A stretch of 64,000 nucleotides of DNA from Caulobacter segnis ATCC 21756 (GTDB lineage: Bacteria > Pseudomonadota > Alphaproteobacteria > Caulobacterales > Caulobacteraceae): NCBI RefSeq assembly GCF_000092285.1, contig NC_014100.1, positions 2,294,001-2,358,000 on the forward strand, written 5' to 3'. Within the stretch, counting starts at the first letter, position 1. The number at the start of each line of letters is the position of its first letter. A program made the translations under genes and the position numbers. Positions 9,086-17,727 of the stretch are shown one piece after another. The notes under the pieces were generated by a model that did no database searches, was not told where the DNA came from, and saw only the letters and a program-made list of their open reading frames with translations.

Positions 9086-12000
9086 TGCGCGCTTTCCTTG
9101 CCGCCGCCGCCGCGAGGACCAAACAAACCCTTCGGCCAGCCGATCCGGCGATGCGCATAGGCCACCGCACCCGGCGTGATGAGCTCTACGTCCGTTCCGG
9201 CGCCGGCGCTGCTACGAACAGTCAAGCTGGCGCGGATCTTCCGCGCCCGCTCGCGCATGCCGGCCAAGCCGAAGTGGCCGTCGCGTCCGCCGACCTCCAG
9301 GACCGCCGGGTCGATGCCGACGCCATTGTCCCGAATATTGATAAGAAGGCGTTTGCTCTCGAAGGTCACGATCACGTCGATATGGGATGCCCGGGCGTGC
9401 CGATGGGCGTTGAAGAGCGCCTCGACAACGATGCGCTCCACTTCGTCGGCGACAAGGGGGTGAAGGGCGATCGGACGACCAACAGCCGTCGTCACCACCT
9501 CGGCGCCCCCGTCAGAACGCATCGAATCCGCGACGGCTCGCAGGGTGGTCATCAGGTCTCCGCCGACCGAAACCCGGAGGCTGCGGACGCGGTCGCGAGC
9601 TTCGACGACAACCGCCTCGGCGCGGTCGAGCGCCCGTTCGAGCTGGTTGCGGGCCGGAAGATCCGCCGGCACCTGGCGGGCGGCCGACTGGAAGGTAAGG
9701 ATCAGGCCCTGGACGCCCTGCAGCAGCGTGTCGTGCAGCTCGCGAGCGATCCGCTCGCGCTCGGCGATCCGCTCGCGCAGGCCGGCCTGGAGGCGTTCGG
9801 TGAGGCGCCCCATCCGCCACTGGAAGGCCACGACCAGCAAGGCCAGGCTCAAAACGGCGCACAACAGCTGGAAGAGCCGGCTTTGGAAAAGGGTCGGCGG
9901 AAGATCCAGGGTCACGCTCGCCCCTTCCTCATTCCAGACGCCGTCGGCGTTCGCGGCGCGGACCCGAAACACATACTTGCCGGGCTTGAGATTGGCGTAG
10001 AACGCCTGCCGACGCCCGCCGGCCTCGACCCAATCGTCATCGACGCCCTCGAGCCGATAGCGGAAACGCACCCGCTCGGGCGCGGCCAGGCTCAGGCCGA
10101 CGTAGTCGATCTGCACCGACCGCGCGCCCTTGGGCAGATCGACAAGCGGTCCGTCCGCGGCGCGCTTGCCATCTACTAGAACGCTCTTGATCGCGACCGG
10201 CGGAGCGACGGCGTTGATTGGGAGGCGAGCCGGGTCGAGGGAGGCGATCCCGGCCGTGGTCGCCATCCAGACCCGGCCGTCGCCGCCGATCGCCAGATCG
10301 GCCCGATATTTGTACGAGGCTGGGCCGGGCAGACCGTCCTTCAGATCATAGATGCGCGCCGGCAGGTCGGCCTTGGGGTCCTCGAAGGCGCGTTCCAGGT
10401 CGGCGTTTCGCATCCTGACGAGACCCGCCGCGCCCAGCAGCCATGTTTCGGTGGCTGTCTGCGCCAGGCCGTGGCTAAGGCCGATGAACGAAAAACGGTC
10501 CCGGGAAATGAACTGCGATCCAGTCTCGCGGAAACGCGTGAGGCCAAAGTCGCTGCCGGAGATGACCCCGAGCGGGCCATTCGCCATCGGCATGGTCCCA
10601 CCTCTTTGTAGGCGCGGCGGGGTCTTGATCAATTTCACCGTCGCGCCATCGATCAACACGGCGTTCCGCCCCCCATCGGCCACGATACGACCGCGAGAGT
10701 CCGCCAGCAGCGCCGTGACCGCCCGTCCCAGAGCCTCGGGCATGGAATGCGTCCACGTCCGGCCGTCCCACTTCACCAAGCCGCCCATGAAGCCCGCGCC
10801 CCACAGATCGCCCCGAGCATCCAAAGCGCAGGCCGTGACCTCCACGTTCGGATAGGGTGGGTCAGGGATGCGTGTGACGCGATCGCCGTCGACTCGAAAC
10901 ACTTTGGAGTCGAAGGCTAGCCAGATGCCGCCGTTCGGCGCGTCGCACATGGTGGTGAATGGGCCGAGGCGCCGGATCAGGGGCTTGAGCGGCTGACCCG
11001 GTTTGGCCTTGTACAAGGTCTCGGTGTCGTAGACGTAGACCGCGCCCTGAGCGTCCGAGAACAAGCCATAGCCGTAGGGCGAGCTGATCGGCACGACCTT
11101 CTCGGGCGCGATCGCCGCCGGGCGAAAACGATCCAGCCCCCGCACGGTCCCCACCCAGATGTCACCTTCGCGGTCCTCGAACGCCCGATAGGCCATTTCG
11201 GAGCTGAGACCTTCCCCGGCGGAGAACCGGTCGATGTCAGGCATGGCGCTGCTGGAGCTTGGCGTCAGGCGTATGCGGAAGACGCCGTCCGGATGGCGGG
11301 CGCCCCATAGGCTGTCGTCGCGATCGAAGAAGATCCGCGTCTGACGACTGACGGTTGGCAGTGGGTAGACGACCCGCCCGGCGCCCGGCCCCTCGACGAT
11401 CCGCACGCCCCGCGCGTCGGCCGCCCAGATGGCGCCTCGCCGGTCCTCCGCCAGCGCGACCTCTTCGATAAAGCCGGACTCGATCGTGGTGAACCTGGGT
11501 TCGCCGGGACGCATACGGGCCACGCGCCCCGAGCCGGCGACCCACACCGCGCCGTCCCGCCCGACGAACACCCAGTGGGCTCCGTCTGGCATGTCGATCA
11601 GCGGATCAAGGATTTGCCAGGCCCCGTTCGAGAACCTGACCACCTTGGCCTTGGGGTTGGAGGTGGTCGCCCAGATCGCGCCGTCCTGGCCCTCGGCGAT
11701 GGAGTAAACCACCGAGCGGAAGATCCTGGGATCGAAGACCAGCCTGATCCTGCCCTTCTCTAGGACAGCCAGACCGCCTTCCTCGTAGCCGACCCAAAGC
11801 GCGCCGCTTCGCGTGACCATCAAACGCACGACGCGGTCGTTGAGCTTGTAGGTCTTAGGCCGCGGCGGCCGCACGGGTTCGAAGTTCACGCCGTCGAAGC
11901 GATAGAGGCCTAGCGGCGTGCCCAGCCAGAGATATCCGTCGGGCGTCTGGACGATGTCCTCGATGGCCGCCGGAGCGCCGTCTTCTACAGTCCAGCGCAT

Positions 12001-12111
12001 GTGCTTGTACTGCGTGATGGCGCGCTGCGGATCCAGCGCCAAGGCCGGCGAGGCCAACAGAAGAGCGACCAAGAAGGCCACCCAGCTAATCTTTGCAGAT
12101 CCGTTCGCCAT
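9082..12111 (-). CDS. beta-propeller (Reg_prop/Y_Y_Y) sensor histidine kinase
   Basis: A 1009-residue sensor. A signal peptide (LLLASPALA) leads into a large periplasmic sensor of repeated two-component propeller blades (GYLWLGTPLGLYRFDG, GDIWVGTVRGLDRF and others) and a Y_Y_Y domain (about 650-745, GLSLAAPERVRFRYRLEGVDDDW). One transmembrane helix follows (about 748-768, LFQLLCAVLSLALLVVAFQW), then HisKA_3 with phospho-accepting His793 (ARELHDT) and HATPase_c with N-box NAHRHAR (about 901) and DNGVGID (about 928). This architecture is known mainly from polysaccharide-sensing hybrid systems of Bacteroidetes and from Xanthomonas/Caulobacter-type bacteria. The cognate regulator is the overlapping downstream gene. 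Confidence 0.93.
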   Translation of the reverse strand: MANGSAKISWVAFLVALLLASPALALDPQRAITQYKHMRWTVEDGAPAAIEDIVQTPDGYLWLGTPLGLYRFDGVNFEPVRPPRPKTYKLNDRVVRLMVTRSGALWVGYEEGGLAVLEKGRIRLVFDPRIFRSVVYSIAEGQDGAIWATTSNPKAKVVRFSNGAWQILDPLIDMPDGAHWVFVGRDGAVWVAGSGRVARMRPGEPRFTTIESGFIEEVALAEDRRGAIWAADARGVRIVEGPGAGRVVYPLPTVSRQTRIFFDRDDSLWGARHPDGVFRIRLTPSSSSAMPDIDRFSAGEGLSSEMAYRAFEDREGDIWVGTVRGLDRFRPAAIAPEKVVPISSPYGYGLFSDAQGAVYVYDTETLYKAKPGQPLKPLIRRLGPFTTMCDAPNGGIWLAFDSKVFRVDGDRVTRIPDPPYPNVEVTACALDARGDLWGAGFMGGLVKWDGRTWTHSMPEALGRAVTALLADSRGRIVADGGRNAVLIDGATVKLIKTPPRLQRGGTMPMANGPLGVISGSDFGLTRFRETGSQFISRDRFSFIGLSHGLAQTATETWLLGAAGLVRMRNADLERAFEDPKADLPARIYDLKDGLPGPASYKYRADLAIGGDGRVWMATTAGIASLDPARLPINAVAPPVAIKSVLVDGKRAADGPLVDLPKGARSVQIDYVGLSLAAPERVRFRYRLEGVDDDWVEAGGRRQAFYANLKPGKYVFRVRAANADGVWNEEGASVTLDLPPTLFQSRLFQLLCAVLSLALLVVAFQWRMGRLTERLQAGLRERIAERERIARELHDTLLQGVQGLILTFQSAARQVPADLPARNQLERALDRAEAVVVEARDRVRSLRVSVGGDLMTTLRAVADSMRSDGGAEVVTTAVGRPIALHPLVADEVERIVVEALFNAHRHARASHIDVIVTFESKRLLINIRDNGVGIDPAVLEVGGRDGHFGLAGMRERARKIRASLTVRSSAGAGTDVELITPGAVAYAHRRIGWPKGLFGPRGGGGKESAQ

Positions 12112-12417
12112 CAGCGCCTTCTACCACGCGCCCTGCTTAAGCGCTGACGTCCAGATCGTTCAATATCGACCGTGCTAGGCCGCGCCCACCCATTTGGTGT
12201 CGACCAGCGACCGCCAGAACCATTCTGGTTAAGAACCGACGCCCATCCGTGTCGCCCGCGAGTAGCCCGCCCGACATTTACCCTTCCGCCCCGGCGCGGG
12301 AGGCTCGGCTGCGATAACGACCGATCCCGACAAGACCGACGACGTGTCCTTGTGTCGTCTGATCCCTGATCGCGCGGCCTTTTCCATCAGCTCTGAACCT
12401 TCTCCGGGGACGCACAG
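12112..12417. other. divergent intergenic region, no gene seen
   Basis: A 306-base spacer between the divergent sensor kinase and alpha/beta hydrolase genes. No frame with credible protein features is present. It contains GGTT-AAG-AACC at about 12228-12238, a short palindrome that also carries the CtrA half-site-like TTAACCA on the minus strand. Promoters for both genes must lie here, but I cannot place -35/-10 elements confidently. Confidence 0.5.
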
Positions 12418-13404
12418 ATGACCGATCACGAAAGAGACGACACGGGGGCCACACGGCGTCGCGTCCTGGCCGCAGGCGCGGGCGCGGCGGCGCTCGCGGC
12501 TCTGCCCTCCACTTCCCTAGCGCTGGCCAAGTCAGCGTCCTCAACCCAAGGCAAAGGAACCCACGCGATGAGCAGCGGCTACGTCACGACCAAGGATGGC
12601 GTCCAGATCTACTACAAGGACTGGGGCCCTAAGACCGCCCAACCGATCGTGTTCCACCACGGCTGGCCGCTGTCAGCCGACGACTGGGACAACCAGATGA
12701 TGTTCTTCCTGCTGAAGGGCTATCGCGTCATCGCCCATGATCGCCGCGGCCACGGTCGCTCGACCCAGACCGACACCGGCAACGAGATGGACACGTACGC
12801 CGCCGATGTCGCGGCCCTGACCGATCACCTGGATCTGAAGAACGCCTTCCACGTCGGCCACTCGACCGGCGGCGGCGAGGTCGCCCACTACGTCGCTCGC
12901 GCCAAGCCGGGCCGGGTCGGCAAAGCGGTTCTGGTCGGCGCAGTGACGCCGATCATGCTGAAAACCGCCGCCAATCCGGGCGGACTGCCGATGGAAGTCT
13001 TCGACGGTTTCCGCAATGGCACCGCCTTCAACCGCGCGCAGTTCTTCCGCGACGTCGCCGCCGGTCCGTTCTACGGCTTCAACCGTCCCGGCGCGAAGGT
13101 CTCGGAAGGGGTCATCGACAACTGGTGGCGCCAGGGCATGCAGGCCGGCGTCAAGCCGCTGTATGACTGCGTCAAGGCGTTCTCGGAAACCGACTTCACC
13201 GAGGACCTTAAGAAGATCGACGTGCCGGTGCTGGTGCTGCACGGCGAGGACGATCAGGTTGTGCCAATCGATGACAGCGCGCGTCTGGCCATCAAGCTGC
13301 TCAAGCATGGCAAGCTGATCACCTATCCGGGCTTCCCGCACGGCATGGCGACCACCGAAGCCGACACGATCAACGCCGACCTGCTCGCCTTCTTCAAGGC
13401 CTAA
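12418..13404 (+). CDS. alpha/beta hydrolase (non-heme chloroperoxidase/arylesterase-like), Tat-type leader
   Basis: A 328-residue alpha/beta-hydrolase. Residues 1-37 form a twin-arginine-like leader ([20 protein letters not shown]), and the enzyme core starts near Met51. The oxyanion region is [12 protein letters not shown], the nucleophile is Ser149 in GHSTGGG, the acid is in [11 protein letters not shown] and the catalytic His in FPHGM, the layout of cofactor-free haloperoxidases and arylesterases. The annotated start includes the leader; an internal ATG at Met51 could make a cytoplasmic form. Export is inferred from the leader. A hairpin terminator follows. Confidence 0.88.
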   Translation: MTDHERDDTGATRRRVLAAGAGAAALAALPSTSLALAKSASSTQGKGTHAMSSGYVTTKDGVQIYYKDWGPKTAQPIVFHHGWPLSADDWDNQMMFFLLKGYRVIAHDRRGHGRSTQTDTGNEMDTYAADVAALTDHLDLKNAFHVGHSTGGGEVAHYVARAKPGRVGKAVLVGAVTPIMLKTAANPGGLPMEVFDGFRNGTAFNRAQFFRDVAAGPFYGFNRPGAKVSEGVIDNWWRQGMQAGVKPLYDCVKAFSETDFTEDLKKIDVPVLVLHGEDDQVVPIDDSARLAIKLLKHGKLITYPGFPHGMATTEADTINADLLAFFKA

Positions 13405-13412
13405 GGACGTTG

Positions 13413-13482
13413 GGGCCGCCGTCATGTGCCAGGCAGGACCGACCCGGCCGATAGACCGGGATCACGCACGTGACGGCGGCCC
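13413..13482. terminator. long stem-loop after alpha/beta hydrolase gene
   Basis: GGGCCGCCGTCA (13413-13424) pairs perfectly with TGACGGCGGCCC (13471-13482), with an inner CCCGG/CCGGG hairpin between. It begins 9 bases after the hydrolase stop and has no clear T-run, so it is a likely transcription end or RNA-stabilising structure. Confidence 0.5.
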
Positions 13483-13543
13483 TTGGCTCACGCTGGGGCT
13501 TGTCACTGTCCGGACTCCCGAAGGCGTCCTTTTCGGTCGGTTG

Positions 13544-13570
13544 GAGACCCGCGCGTCAAGCGCGGGTCTC
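13544..13570. terminator. perfect 11-bp hairpin
   Basis: GAGACCCGCGC and its exact complement flank the loop GTCAA. It sits between the alpha/beta hydrolase and the YcaC-like operon. No T-tract follows on the plus strand. It is probably a termination or spacer structure insulating the two units. Confidence 0.45.
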
Positions 13571-13592
13571 AAGTTCAGTAGAGGCCGATATT

Positions 13593-13618
13593 GGAAATGA
13601 TGAGTTTCATTCATTTCC
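13593..13618. promoter_or_regulatory. candidate operator upstream of the YcaC-like operon
   Basis: GGAAATGA and TCATTTCC form a perfect 8-bp inverted repeat with a 10-base spacer in an AT-rich patch about 100 bases before the YcaC-like start. This is the only AT-rich, symmetric element in the 309-base gap 13405-13713, which otherwise holds two GC-rich hairpins and no gene. The binding protein is unknown. Confidence 0.4.
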
Positions 13619-13713
13619 ATTTATGAGCCACTTAAGCGCTGGCAAAGTCCCCTCATCAGACATCGACGCGGCGGCCCGGGGCACGGTCCGCCAACTTCAG
13701 AAGGACCGAAACC

Positions 13714-14370
13714 ATGACCATCCAAGCCAAGGCCACGCCAGGCGCGCGCCTCCTGACGCCGAACGATCACACGCTGATCATGATCGACTTCCAGTCGCAG
13801 ATGGCGTTCGCGACCAAGTCGATCGATGCGGTCCTGCTGCGAAGCAACGCCGCACTCGTCGCCAGCGCCGCCGCAGGCTTCGGCGTTTCCACGATCCTGA
13901 CCACGGTCGCCGAAAAGAGTTTCTCGGGCCCCATGTTCTCGGAAGTCACCGAGCCTTTCCCCGGCAAGCGCCTTCTCGACCGCACCTCGATGAACACCTG
14001 GGAAGACGCCCCGGTCATCGCCGAGGTCAACGCCATCGGCAAGTCGCGGATCGTGCTGGCCGGCCTCTGGACCTCGGTCTGCATCGTCGGCCCGGCCCTG
14101 TCGGCCCTGGAGCAAGGCTTCGAGGTGTTCGTGATCACCGACGCCTGCGGCGACGTCTCGACCGAAGCTCATGAGCGTGCGGTGACACGCATGGTGCAGG
14201 CTGGCGCCCAGCCCATCACCGCGCTCCAGTATCTTCTCGAACTGCAACGCGATTGGGCCCGCTCGGAGACCTACGACACCACAACCGGCATCGCCAAGAA
14301 GTTCGGCGGTGGTTATGGCCTGGGCATCATCTACGCCAAGACGATGTTCGGCGCGTCCGAAGGCCACTGA
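13714..14370 (+). CDS. isochorismatase-fold cysteine hydrolase (YcaC-like)
   Basis: A 218-residue cysteine hydrolase of the isochorismatase/nicotinamidase superfamily, closest in length and motifs to YcaC-type proteins of unknown substrate. Asp25 (LIMIDFQSQMAF) and nucleophile Cys123 (GLWTSVCIVGPAL) are the visible catalytic residues, and the cis-peptide region is GLWTSV. The start is preceded by CAGAAGGACC. It is the first gene of a unit leading into XapX, amidohydrolase and DoxX genes; related clusters of these families recur in proteobacteria, but the shared pathway is undefined. Confidence 0.88.
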   Translation: MTIQAKATPGARLLTPNDHTLIMIDFQSQMAFATKSIDAVLLRSNAALVASAAAGFGVSTILTTVAEKSFSGPMFSEVTEPFPGKRLLDRTSMNTWEDAPVIAEVNAIGKSRIVLAGLWTSVCIVGPALSALEQGFEVFVITDACGDVSTEAHERAVTRMVQAGAQPITALQYLLELQRDWARSETYDTTTGIAKKFGGGYGLGIIYAKTMFGASEGH

Positions 14371-14376
14371 CCTTCC

Positions 14377-14404
14377 GCGGGCGAGGCGTCTCCTCCTCGC
14401 CCGC
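14377..14404 (+). terminator. intercistronic hairpin
   Basis: GCGGGCGAGG pairs with CCTCGCCCGC across an 8-base loop in the 52-base gap between the YcaC-like gene and the XapX gene. No T-run follows. It is likely an attenuator or mRNA-processing structure that lets the first gene be expressed at a different level. Confidence 0.45.
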
Positions 14405-14422
14405 TCCTCCCGGAGCGCCGTC

Positions 14423-14680
14423 ATGAAACCCTATCTGCTGTCCCTCGGCGCCGGTCTCTTGGTGGGCGTCCTCTACTCCTTGATGGGCGTGCGCTCCCCC
14501 GCCCCGCCCGCTATCGCCCTGCTGGGGCTGCTGGGCATGTTGCTGGGCGAGCAGGCCGCGCCGATCGCCAAGCGTCTGCTGACGAAGGCGCCCGTCACCG
14601 CCTACCTGAAGACGCCAGAGTGCGCGGGGCAAGTGCTCGGCCCTCAGGCCGTCGCCAAGACGCCCGAGGACGAGGCATGA
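14423..14680 (+). CDS. XapX-domain (DUF1427) small membrane protein
   Basis: An 85-residue protein with two predicted membrane helices (about 4-22, LLSLGAGLLVGVLYSLMGV, and 30-46, AIALLGLLGMLLGEQAA), matching the XapX/DUF1427 pattern including the VRSPAPPAIALLGLLG motif between helices. The molecular function of XapX is unknown. The ATG at 14423 is chosen over an upstream frame because the conserved sequence begins there. Its stop overlaps the amidohydrolase start (ATGA), so the two are translationally coupled. Confidence 0.85.
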   Translation: MKPYLLSLGAGLLVGVLYSLMGVRSPAPPAIALLGLLGMLLGEQAAPIAKRLLTKAPVTAYLKTPECAGQVLGPQAVAKTPEDEA

Positions 14681-16626
14681 CGACGCTGAATCGCCGCCGA
14701 GCGCTGGCCTTGGGCGCGGCGCTCCTTCCTAATCCCCTTTTCTCTGATCCCCGGAGGCCCGGCCCCATGTCCGTCCAAGCCGACCTGTTGCTCGTCAACG
14801 GCAAGTTCACGACGCTCGACCGCAGCAATCCGCGAGCGGACGCCGCGCTGGTCCGGGATGGCAAGTTCGCCGCCGTGGGCGAGGAGCGCGAAGTCCGCGC
14901 CGCGGCGGGGCCCAACCCGACGATCATCGATCTTGCCGGCCGCCGGGTGATCCCGGGCCTGATCGACAGCCACATGCACATCATCCGCGGCGGGCTGAAC
15001 TACAACATGGAGCTACGGTGGGACGGCGTGCCGACCCTGGCCGACGCCATGGCGATGCTGAAGAAGCAGGCCGCCAACACCCCGCCGCCCCAGTGGGTGC
15101 GCGTGGTCGGCGGCTTCACCGAGCACCAGTTCGTCGAAAAGCGCCTGCCGACCCTGGACGAGATCAACGCCGCCGCGCCCGAGACGCCGGTGTTCATTCT
15201 CCACCTCTATGATCGTGCGTTGCTCAACCGCGCCGCCCTGCGCGCCGTCGGCTACACCAAGGACACGCCCAACCCGCCAGGCGGCGAGATCCAGCGCGAC
15301 GCCTCGGGCGAGCCCACGGGGCTGCTGCTGGCGCAGCCGAACGCGACGATCCTCTACGCCACCCTGGCCAAGGGCCCGAAGCTTCCGCCCGAATATCAAC
15401 TGAACTCGACCCGCCACTTCATGCGCGAGATGAACCGCCTGGGCGTGACCGGCGTGATCGACGCCGGCGGCGGCTTCCAGAACTATCCCGACGACTACGA
15501 GATCATCGAGAAGCTGCACGCCGACGACCAGCTGACCCTGCGCATCAGCTACAACCTCTTCACCCAGAAGCCGAAGGCCGAGCTGTCGGACTTCCAAAGC
15601 TGGTCCAAGCAGGTCAAGCCAGGCCAGGGCGACGACAAGTACCGCCACAACGGCGCGGGCGAGATGCTGGTCTACAGCGCCGCCGACTTCGAGGACTTCC
15701 GCGTCGCCCGTCCCGAGATGCCGCCTAACATGGAAAGCGACCTGGAGCCGGTGATCCGTCACCTGGTCGAGAACCGCTGGCCCTGGCGGCTGCACGCCAC
15801 CTACGACGAGACGATCAGTCGGGCCCTCGACGTCTACGAGAGGGTCAACCGCGACATGCCGTTCGATGGCCTGCACTGGTTCTTCGACCACGCCGAGACG
15901 ATCAGCGACCGCAACATCGACCGCATCGCGGCCCTGGGCGGCGGCATCGCCGTGCAACACCGCATGGCCTATCAGGGCGAGTACTTCATGGAGCGCTACG
16001 GCGCCAAGGCCGCCGAGGCCACGCCCCCGATCGGCAAGATGCTGAAAGCCGGGATCCCCGTGGGCGCCGGCACCGACGCCACCCGCGTGGCCAGCTACAA
16101 CCCCTGGGTCTCGCTGAACTGGTTGGTGAGCGGCAAGACGGTGGGCGGCACGCGCCTATACCCGCCGGCCAACCGGGTCGATCGCGAGGAGGCCTTGCGC
16201 CTGTGGACCAGCGCCAACACCTGGTTCTCCAACGAGGAGGGCAAGAAGGGCCAAATCGCCGTGGGCCAACTAGCGGACCTGGCCGTGCTCAGCGACGACT
16301 ACCTGACCGTCCCCGAGGACGAGATTGCGCACCTATCGTCGGTGCTGACCCTGCTGGGCGGCAAGGTCGTCCATGGCGAAGGCGACTTCGGCAAGCTGGC
16401 GCCGGTGCTGCCCCCGCCGATGCCCGACTGGTCGCCGGTACGGACCTTCGGCGGCTATCAGGATCGCTCGCGCGGCCACGCCCGCGCGCTGGCCAGCGCT
16501 TGCGGCTGCGCCAGCGGCTGCAGCGTCCACGGCCACGATCACGCGGCGGCCTACGCCCGCGAAGCGCCCACTTCCGATGCGCGCTCCTTCTGGGGCGCCA
16601 TGGGCTGCGGCTGCTGGGCGGTGTGA
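14677..16626 (+). CDS. amidohydrolase family protein (YtcJ-like) with Cys/His-rich C-terminal tail
   Basis: A 649-residue metal-dependent amidohydrolase of the amidohydrolase_3/YtcJ class. The HxH metal motif is His99-His101 (GLIDSHMHIIRGG); further metal-site regions are RLHATYDE, WFFDHAET and GAGTDATR. An arginine-plus-hydrophobic N terminus (MTTLNRRRALALGAALL) suggests possible export, with an alternative start at Met31. The unusual feature is the C-terminal 44 residues: cysteines at 609, 611, 615, 644 and 646 and histidines at 618, 620 and 622, resembling a metal-binding tail. It overlaps XapX by 4 bases and is followed 1 base later by a GTG-started DoxX gene. The substrate is unknown. 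Confidence 0.88.
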   Translation: MTTLNRRRALALGAALLPNPLFSDPRRPGPMSVQADLLLVNGKFTTLDRSNPRADAALVRDGKFAAVGEEREVRAAAGPNPTIIDLAGRRVIPGLIDSHMHIIRGGLNYNMELRWDGVPTLADAMAMLKKQAANTPPPQWVRVVGGFTEHQFVEKRLPTLDEINAAAPETPVFILHLYDRALLNRAALRAVGYTKDTPNPPGGEIQRDASGEPTGLLLAQPNATILYATLAKGPKLPPEYQLNSTRHFMREMNRLGVTGVIDAGGGFQNYPDDYEIIEKLHADDQLTLRISYNLFTQKPKAELSDFQSWSKQVKPGQGDDKYRHNGAGEMLVYSAADFEDFRVARPEMPPNMESDLEPVIRHLVENRWPWRLHATYDETISRALDVYERVNRDMPFDGLHWFFDHAETISDRNIDRIAALGGGIAVQHRMAYQGEYFMERYGAKAAEATPPIGKMLKAGIPVGAGTDATRVASYNPWVSLNWLVSGKTVGGTRLYPPANRVDREEALRLWTSANTWFSNEEGKKGQIAVGQLADLAVLSDDYLTVPEDEIAHLSSVLTLLGGKVVHGEGDFGKLAPVLPPPMPDWSPVRTFGGYQDRSRGHARALASACGCASGCSVHGHDHAAAYAREAPTSDARSFWGAMGCGCWAV

Positions 16627-16627
16627 G

Positions 16628-17044
16628 GTGACGACACCCGCTCCCATCGCCGGCCTATTGCGGTCGTCGGCCTTCGGCGTCTTCGCCCGTGCGGTCCTGA
16701 CTCTGCCCTATTGGTGGAGCGGGATCGCCAAGCTGACCAACCTGAAAGGCGCTCTGGCCGAGGCCTCCGGCCTGGGCCTCAAGCCCGCCGCCCTGATCGT
16801 CGCGGCCACCATCGCGGTCCAGCTGGGCGGCTCGCTGGCGCTGATCCTGGGTCGGATAGGATGGCTCGCCGCCGGGGCGCTCGGCGTGTTCACCGCCTTG
16901 GCGACGCTGATCGCTCATCCCTACTGGACGGTCGTTGATCCGACGGAACGCTTCCACGCCCTGAACACCTTCCTCGAGCATATCGGCCTGATCGGCGGCT
17001 TCATGCTGGCCGCCATCCTGGTCGAAAAGGAGCGCGCGGCATGA
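16628..17044 (+). CDS. DoxX-family membrane protein
   Basis: A 138-residue integral membrane protein of the DoxX family with four helices (about 16-34, 50-72, 76-93 and 113-133). The start is the GTG immediately after the amidohydrolase stop (VTTPAPIAGLL); no in-frame ATG lies near. Family residues LPYWWSGIAKL and HPYWTV are present. DoxX proteins are linked to thiol and redox homeostasis in some bacteria. The stop overlaps the next start by 4 bases, so it belongs to the same operon. Confidence 0.85.
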   Translation: MTTPAPIAGLLRSSAFGVFARAVLTLPYWWSGIAKLTNLKGALAEASGLGLKPAALIVAATIAVQLGGSLALILGRIGWLAAGALGVFTALATLIAHPYWTVVDPTERFHALNTFLEHIGLIGGFMLAAILVEKERAA

Positions 17045-17727
17045 ACGCCAATCGGCTGAATATGGCCACGAGCATGGGAATGGCGTTTGTCGGCGGCTAT
17101 GTCGACGTGGTCGGCTTCGTGCTGCTGTTCGGCCTGTTCGTCGCCCACGCCACTGGCAACCTTGTAATGCTGGGCGTGGCCCTGGCGGGCGACGCCAGCG
17201 GCCTGGCGACCAAGTTGCTGGCCTTGCCGGTTTTTCTGGGCGCGGCGGCCCTGGCCTACGCGTTCGTCCGCTGGCGCAAGGCGCGCGGCCTTTCGTGCGA
17301 GGCGGTCGTGCTCGCAATGCAAGCGCTGCTCTTGACCGCCTTCGCCCTTCTGACCGTCGCGGCCACCCCGGCGGGCGCGGCCGACCGGCCCGAAGTCATG
17401 CTGGCGGGACTCGTGGGCGTGGCGGCGATGGCGGTGCAGAACGTCGGCGCCCGCGTGGTTTTCGGGCATCTTGCGCCCACGACCATGATGACGGGCAATG
17501 TCACCCAGATGGCCATAGACATCGTAGACCTCGTGACGGCGCGCGGGCGTCCGGATGAAGCCCTGAAGGCCCGCCTGCTCAAGACTTGGCCGCCCGTCGC
17601 GGCCTTCGCGCTCGGCGCGGTCGGCGGCGCGGCCGGCGTGCTCGCCGCTGGAGCCTGGAGCCTCTTCCTCGCGGTCGTGGCCGTCGCCCTGCTGGCGGCG
17701 CTCCATGCGCTAAGCGCGCGCCGATGA
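17041..17727 (+). CDS. YoaK/DUF1275-family membrane protein
   Basis: A 228-residue membrane protein of the DUF1275 (YoaK) family with about six hydrophobic segments. The family hallmarks GGYVDVVGFVLLFGLFVAHATGNL (residues about 17-40) and the mirrored GARVVFGHLAPTTMMTGNVTQ (about 139-159) are both present. The function of the family is not established. It overlaps DoxX upstream and the porin gene downstream by 4 bases each, continuing the translationally coupled operon. Confidence 0.85.
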   Translation: MNANRLNMATSMGMAFVGGYVDVVGFVLLFGLFVAHATGNLVMLGVALAGDASGLATKLLALPVFLGAAALAYAFVRWRKARGLSCEAVVLAMQALLLTAFALLTVAATPAGAADRPEVMLAGLVGVAAMAVQNVGARVVFGHLAPTTMMTGNVTQMAIDIVDLVTARGRPDEALKARLLKTWPPVAAFALGAVGGAAGVLAAGAWSLFLAVVAVALLAALHALSARR

